This document shows, piece by piece, positions 58,240 through 64,000 of a stretch of 64,000 bases of DNA; positions within the stretch are counted from its first letter, which is position 1; every line of letters begins with the position of its first letter. Made by a program: the position numbers and the translations under genes. The notes beneath the pieces are model-generated. The model was not told where the DNA came from and made no database searches. It worked only from the letters and a program-made list of their open reading frames with translations. Location: NCBI GenBank assembly GCA_024138025.1, contig JAMXBD010000642.1:62001-126000 (forward strand), given 5' to 3'. Source of the DNA: Combretum micranthum. Taxonomy: Eukaryota > Streptophyta > Magnoliopsida > Myrtales > Combretaceae.

Positions 58240-59850
58240 AATAATACTTAGCACTCATCTTACTTTATCATTCCTAATTCTTTTCTTAAAGTGCAAAAAC
58301 GATCTTCACTCAAGGGTTTAGTAAAAATGTCAACGATTTGCTTGTTTGTAGTAATAAATTCCAAGCTGATATTTTTGTTTAGAACATGATCTCTAATGCA
58401 ATGATGTCTAATTTCGACATGCTTGGCCATTGAACATTGGATCGAATTTTTTAGTCAAATTTATAGTGCTTGTATTATCACAAAAAATTGGAACAATTTC
58501 AAAAATTAAACCACAATCAAGCAGAGTTTGTTTCAACCGTAAAATTTGTGCACAACAACTTCTAGCTGCTATATATTCAGCTTTAGTAGTTGAGAGTGCA
58601 ATTAAGTTTTTCTTTTTAGAGTATCAAGATATTAAAAAGATTTCTAAGAAAATGGCATGTGCCGCTTATGCTTTTCCTATCTACTTTACATCCAACAAAA
58701 TTAGAATCAGAGTATCTAATTAGATTAAAAGAGGTAAATTTTAGATATCATAAGTCAATTTCAATCATGCCTGCAAGATACTTGAAAATGTGTTTTACTG
58801 CATTTAAATGTGATTCTTTTGGGCATGATTAAAATTGTGCACATACACATACAGAGAACATTATGTCAGGTTTAGAAGTTGTCAAATATAATAAACTATC
58901 TATCATGCCCATATATATATATATATATATATATATATCTTTTCACAAATATTTTTACCTTTTTCCATCTCTATCAAGCTTAACACTTGTGCTCATGGGT
59001 GCTAGTTTTGATTTGCAATTATCCATTTTGAACATTTTTAACAATTTTTTTTGTATACTTTGATTGATTGATTGATAAATGTTTCATTTTCAACTTATTT
59101 GATTTAAAGACCAAGAAAATAATTGAGTTTCCCCATCATACTCATTTCAAATCCATTTTTGATGAACTTAACAAAATCTTTTATAAGACTCATTTGTAAC
59201 TTCAAACATAATGTCATCAACATAGATTTGCACAATCAATGTATCAGACGTGATTTTTAATAAAAAAAGTTATATAAACCTTTTCTTCTTGAAAAACCAT
59301 TGTTTAATAGGAAGTTACCGAGTCTTTTATACCAAGCTCTAAGAGCTTGCTTTATTCTATAAAGAGCTTTGTTTAACTTAAAAACATGATTAAGAAATTC
59401 ATTATTTTTGAAACTCAGTGATTACTCTACATAGACTTCTTCTTTCATAAAACCATTCAAGAATGCACTTTTGATATCCATTTAGAAAAAGAGTATAATA
59501 CTTATAAGCAGCAAATGCCAAAAGTATTTTTATATTCTAGTCTAGCAATTGAGGTAAATGTCTCATCAAAATCAATTTCTTCTTCTTGAATATAATCTTC
59601 AGCAACCAATCTAGCTTTATTTCTTGTTATTAAACCAAATTCATCAAGTTTCTTTATATAAACCTATTTGGTTCCTATAACATTCTTTTTCAAGTTTAGG
59701 AACCAAAAACCATGTATTATTTCTTGTGAACTGGTTTAATTCATCTTACATAACATTTATTCAAAATTCATCTTTTAAGGTTTCATCAACATTTTTAGGT
59801 TCAAACTATGATAGAAAAACTAGATTGCTTAAATTCCTTAAAATGATCTT
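58240..59850 (-). pseudogene. RT-RNase H relic of element 2
   Basis: Co-linear with 20270-21870 of element 1 at DNA level, for example TGCAAAAACGAT(A/C)TTCACTCAA, TGATCTCTAAT, GCTATATA(C/T)TCA and ACCAAGCTCTAAGAGCTT. A TA run (58910-58938) interrupts it. No long minus-strand frame survives. Confidence 0.65.
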
Positions 59851-59852
59851 GT

Positions 59853-60800
59853 TTAAACATAATTTAAAGGTTCATCAATTATTAAATCTTTAGGATGTGA
59901 TTTAGCATACTTCCATTCTTTATGCAAATCAACATTCTCAGATTCTTGCATATCAACATCTAATCTTTGTCCATTAACTTCTTTGTTATTGTTTTCAAGA
60001 AAATTTTTATTTAAATCATCACACACACCATCAGTATTATCATATGAGCATACATCAGACAAAGAATCATCAAATACAACATGAATCGATTCTTCAACAA
60101 CTAAAGTTCTTTTCTTAAAAACCCTATAAGCTTTACTTGTTAAATAATATCTTAAGAAAATTTCTTCATCATTTTTAGGGTTGAATTTAGCCAATGGTTC
60201 TTTCCCATTGTTTAAAATGTAGTACATTGTGCCAAAAGGATGAAAATAAGATATGCTAGGCCTTTTACCTTTCTAAAGCTCATAGGGGATTTTATTTGAA
60301 ATTGGCCTTACAATAATTTGGTTAGAAATATAGTATGATGTATTCACAGCTTCAGCTAAAAATATTTGGCAAATTATTTTCACACAACATGATCCTAACC
60401 ATTTCAATTAAAGTTTTGGTTATTCTTTTGGTTACACCATTTTGTTGTTGGGTTCTAGGAGTCAAAAAGGTGTGTTCAATACCATTATTATTGTAAAAAT
60501 TTTTCATTTCATGATTTTCAAATTCTCCCCCATTATAACTTTAAATTGTAACAATGTTAAGACTTTTTCATTTTGAATTTTCTTGTAATATCTAAAAAAG
60601 ACATGATTGGTTTCATCTTTAGATGCAAGGAAGAAAGTCCCTATGTATCTAATAAAATCATCAACAATAACTAAAGTGTGTTTCTTTCCTCCCAAACTTA
60701 AGGTTTGGTAGGACCAAATAAATTCATATACAATAGTTCTAGTAGCCTAGATGTGAAGATAACATCCACAGACTTAAAAAGTTTTAGTTTGCTTTCCTTT
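59853..60800 (-). pseudogene. Integrase relic of element 2
   Basis: The frame 60227-59853 carries NGKEPLAKFNPKNDEEIFL, then YYLTSKAYRVF and TLVVEESIHVVFDDS, the post-core integrase tail. Frame 60695-60504 has KKHTLVIVDDFIRYIGTFFL and SKDETNHVFF, the integrase core around the second Asp (canonical K..LVIVDD.SR.TW). The frames are not joined. Confidence 0.75.
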
Positions 60801-61345
60801 TGACATGCATGGAAGATTTTATCCTTTTAAATTTTAACTTTGGTAAACCATTGACAAGATCCTTTTTTAACAAGTTTTGAAATGATGTCCATGATAGCAT
60901 GTCCTAGTTTTCTATGCTATAGCCAACTATTATCATTTTCAAAATATAGACAAGTTTCATTTGCAGATTTAAAATCATTTAAATTGATTTTGTAAATATT
61001 TCCTTATCTATATCCTTCAAAACATGCTTGGTTATTAATAATTCTTTGAATAGAACATTTTTTGGTGGAAAATGCTACTTTAAACCTATTGTCGCACGAT
61101 TGGCTAATACTCAACAAATTATGTTTTAAATTATGAACAAGCAAAACATTTTTAATAATTAAATATTAGTTAATGAGAATGTTACCTTTACCTAAAACGG
61201 TTTATTTTCTATTATCCCAAAAGGTAATACTCCCTTGATCCTTCAAGTCTAGTGATGTAAACTTAAACATGTCTCCTATCATATGTCTAGATAGCCACTG
61301 TCCAAGTACTATTATTGCTTCCACTTGAGGATCCCTGCAAAACAT
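60801..61345 (-). pseudogene. Protease/pre-integrase relic of element 2
   Basis: The minus strand near 61.3 kb reads YLDSGY, with the catalytic Asp kept (unlike element 1), then shifts frame into the HMIGDMF and NILINI.LLVHNLKHNLLSI region. The pre-integrase block is present in broken frames (about 60.9 kb). Confidence 0.6.
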
Positions 61346-61439
61346 TCATTACTTCTTTGTCACCCATTTTAGCTTGGTTCCTTTTTAGTTAGGGATACAA
61401 AACTTCTCTTTTTGGAACCCAAACAAGCTTACATCAATG

Positions 61440-62480
61440 ATTCAAATTTATAGATTTTCTTATTGCACAGTTATGAACAATATGACCTGTTTTGCCACAA
61501 TAATTACATGTCCCATAGGTAACTTTAACAAATTTTATTTTAAGGGACTTTCCATTATTTTGTCCACTATAGCTAATTCCAAATTGTTTGAATCACACTT
61601 TTGACTCTCAAGAAGTGTGTTCAAATTTTTCTTTTCATTTGTGAACTTAGCTATTATGGCCTTTGAATCATCCAAGCTAGTTTTTAAGATTTTATTTTCA
61701 TTTTCAAATGTTTCAACTCTTTAATTATCTCATTAGTATAGCTATCAACATATACAATATTGTTATCTTTTATGGTTTTAATTTCAACATCAAGCAGATT
61801 ATTTTTAACTTTTAATTTCTCATTTACATCTTTTAATTCATTATTTTTGCTTTTCAAATTTTCACATTTAATATTCATCCTTTCGTTTTATTTTCAAACT
61901 GTTTATTTCATTGTTTAGCTTTTCATTTTCAAATTTAAATTCTTCATACTCAGTTGAAAATTATCTAGTTAATCTCCAATTCTGTCATTAAGGATTTCAA
62001 CATGCTATTACTTTTTTTTAACTTTCAACAATTTACAACAAACTTTCTCATACATAGCATGCTGTTCACTATATGAAGGAGAACAAGGAGATAATACCTC
62101 ATTATCCAGAGTCATGAAGCATACATTTTCATCATCCAAGTTAAATGAGTCTTCATCGCTCTATGTTGCCATGTAAGCCTTCTTCTTCTCCTCCTTCGAT
62201 CTCTTCTTGGCAATTATAGTATGTGATCACATCCTTTTTTTTTTTTTGTGCTTTGATGAGCTGTTGTCATCCTCCATCTTCTTTGATTTAGACCTCATAG
62301 TTTTTTCTTTAGCTTTTTTGCTATTAAGACAAGATCCTCTTGTTCATCTTTATCTTTTTCATCACTAGAGTCTTGTCTTATAGCTTTCAGGGCAATAGCC
62401 TTCTTGTTGCTTCTTTACCTTGTTTCTTGGTGAGCTCATGGTTTAAACATACCAAGAAGCTCTTCCTTGCTTAAAACATT
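61440..62480 (-). pseudogene. Gag C-terminal relic of element 2
   Basis: Frame 61878-61684 (MNIKCENLKSKNNELKDVNE...) is coiled-coil-like and matches the element 1 gag. Near 61.50 kb the minus strand has the zinc-knuckle remains (CGKTGHIVHNC). Acidic stretches follow up to 62.15 kb. A poly-T run lies at about 62238-62248. Confidence 0.65.
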
Positions 62481-62486
62481 GAGGCC

Positions 62487-62960
62487 TCATGCTTTCTCTA
62501 TGGCTGTCTTCTTTGCTTCACAATCCTTTAGAAGTGACCTGAGAAGTTTACAATTAATTTCTAAGTCAGAAAAGTTCTTCCCAAGCACACTTAGACGATT
62601 TATTATGTTAATAATTCTATTATACATTTCTTTGATAGTTTCATTGGGTAACATTTTAAAGTTTTCAAATTCACTACATAAAAGATTTATTTTAGTGTCT
62701 CTAACTCTAGATGTTCTCTCATAAGTTTTTTCTAGCTCATCCCAAATTTCTTTTGGGGAAAAACATGTACAAATTCTATTAAAATTACTTTTGTTTAATT
62801 CGCAGTGTAAAATATCTATGGTAATTTCATTTAAATCAAGCCTTTTTCCAATCATCTTCTGTAAAAATAAGCTTTTGATTTTCCTTCAATTTTAAAAAGT
62901 CTGTTTTCAATAACATTTCATATCAATCTATTTTGGGCTTTTAAAAATATTTTCATCATA
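62487..62960 (-). pseudogene. Gag N-terminal (UBN2) relic of element 2
   Basis: The 122-residue frame 62855-62487 reads LNEITIDILHCELNKSNFNR, CFSPKEIWDELEKTYERTSR, KINLLCSEFENFKMLPNETI and LSVLGKNFSDLEINCKLLRS. These are consecutive blocks of the plant copia gag core. It is the best preserved coding piece of element 2. The plus-strand frame 62467-62724 is its shadow. Confidence 0.8.
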
Positions 62961-63040
62961 TACTTCCAGTAGGAGTAATTACCTCCATATAGAATCTGAA
63001 GTCTATTAATCGCTTGCCCCTTTAGAAACCCCAACGTATG

Positions 63041-64000
63041 ATGCAAGCATGTCTAGACAATGGCGTGTAGATCCACTTGAGATGCCACCTAGATCGGCTT
63101 CAAGAACTCGAGCAAAAAGATTTATGGAAGCACACAATAGATTAATCCAATAAGTTTAAGATGAGGAACTCCATGTGAACATCACTAAGGATGATCTTAA
63201 GCTGATTAATATCATCAAAGTCAGCTCGAGAATGAACCAAGATGGATGGATGGATCGGAATCAAAATCAACTAAATATGGACAGATCATAATTCTACACC
63301 GGCCAATTTGTGGATCTACGTTGCTAGCTTGGCAGTGGTGCAAAGAGAGGTTAGAATCAAAGTCTTTAATGCCGACCCTAACACCACCAATTACACATTT
63401 ACACCACCAGTGTTGAGTTTATATACTGCCGGTATATGTTGCTAATCAAGTGTCTAGTAGCGTTTTCTTTAACACTAGCAGTTTTCACTTTCTGCACCGC
63501 CGGTGTTGTGATGTATGTTAAGGCATACAACCGGCGTACATTTATGACAAAACATGAATTTTCCAATTTTTATTTGTAAGCTACCTATGTAATAGTCTAG
63601 GCTACCAGCGTATATTTGCGTTCGAACATTGTCTTTTTTATGTCTTTTGGTTTTCTTTTAGGGTTTTATATAAGCTCTTGCTTTGTATGATGAAAAGAAC
63701 AACTTGAATACAATATTGAAGAAAATTTTTCTTGAGTTCTTGACAAACTTATCGGATCTAATTTTGTGGCGTTTAATTCGAGTTCTCAATGGAATTTTCA
63801 TATTTGATTGTGGCGTCTACTACATATATTAAGGTTCTTACTTCTCATAAGCAACGAGTTATGGTTTCCATATAAACATTGATCTTGGGAATTAAATCCA
63901 AATGTATTGATATGGGTTTCATCATCAATTAGCATGGTTTATATCGGTTTGATATCAGAGCCTTAGTTTGTTCAGGTTCGCTTATCGTATTCTATCAAAA
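63041..64000 (+). other. Possible gypsy leader/gag fragment and LTR-like sequence
   Basis: On the plus strand 63075-63165 reads PPRSASRTRAKRFMEAHNRL followed by IQ and a stop. It resembles the 'P.TRARAKR..EA...L' start found in some plant gypsy gag proteins. The next 0.7 kb contains TATATAAGCTCTTGCTTTG (TATA-like) and a sequence resembling LTR 3' ends. The window ends before this can be resolved. Confidence 0.35.

Larger units (their letters stand above)
56050..63040 (-). mobile_element. 5'-truncated SIRE/Tork-like copia (element 2)
   Basis: An LTR (about 56050-57251) related to those of element 1 is followed rightwards, on the minus strand, by a polypurine tract, a minisatellite, and then RNase H/RT, integrase, protease and gag relics in copia order up to about 63.0 kb. 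Homology to element 1 runs through the gag start (the TTTTCATCATATACTTCCA region near 62.95 kb) and fades near 63.04 kb. No 5' LTR is seen, so the element is truncated or interrupted there. Stops and frameshifts are common. Confidence 0.75.

Overview
This window is nuclear DNA of a flowering plant, most likely a eudicot. It is AT-rich, its genes have canonical GT-AG introns, and most of the length is LTR retrotransposon in different states of decay. I could support only two host genes: a NAC-family transcription factor with a C-terminal membrane anchor (+ strand, CDS 9583-11486) and COP9 signalosome subunit 3, CSN3 (- strand, 42762-27412, 11 exons over 15.4 kb). I saw no bacterial or viral gene system, CRISPR array, rRNA or convincing tRNA. 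Layout, 1-18 kb: AT-rich intergenic DNA with old repeats (1-4028), then the NAC gene framed by two inverted arms of about 2.8 kb (4742-7587 and 12113-14907). Each arm carries the same decayed copia reverse transcriptase interrupted by the same insertion of about 0.6 kb. A 276-bp direct repeat (4029-4304, 7989-8265) brackets the left arm. Two MITE-like elements follow (16.1 and 17.6 kb). 18.3-26.4 kb: a degenerate 8.1-kb copia element of SIRE/Tork type on the minus strand, with two LTRs and a minisatellite near its 3' end. 27.4-42.8 kb: CSN3. Its intron 5 holds a 5,043-bp copia element with apparently identical 204-bp LTRs, a 5-bp target duplication, a tRNA-Met primer site and a polypurine tract, so the insertion is very young. 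Its intron 6 holds older copia pieces and a gypsy gag-protease relic. The CSN3 exons can all be found with good splice sites, but four carry 1-2 base deletions that break the frame. The young copia shows the same kind of single-base losses, so assembly indels are as likely as real decay. 43-64 kb: no host gene recognised. This part holds a MITE split by a solo LTR of about 3.46 kb (45.5-49.2 kb), a compact gag-only copia with matching target duplications (50056-52534), a copia RT scrap (55.5-56.0 kb), a second SIRE/Tork-like element truncated at its 5' end (about 56.05-63.0 kb) with a minisatellite of about 16 units, and a possible gypsy leader/gag fragment at the right edge. How it fits together: the two host genes have no evident functional link. 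The NAC protein is probably held in a membrane and released to act in the nucleus, while CSN3 is a structural PCI subunit of the complex that removes Nedd8 from cullins. The most notable features are the inverted repeat enclosing the NAC gene, the altered NAC core motif, the young intronic copia in CSN3, and the nested or non-autonomous elements. I did not find a clearly new biological system.
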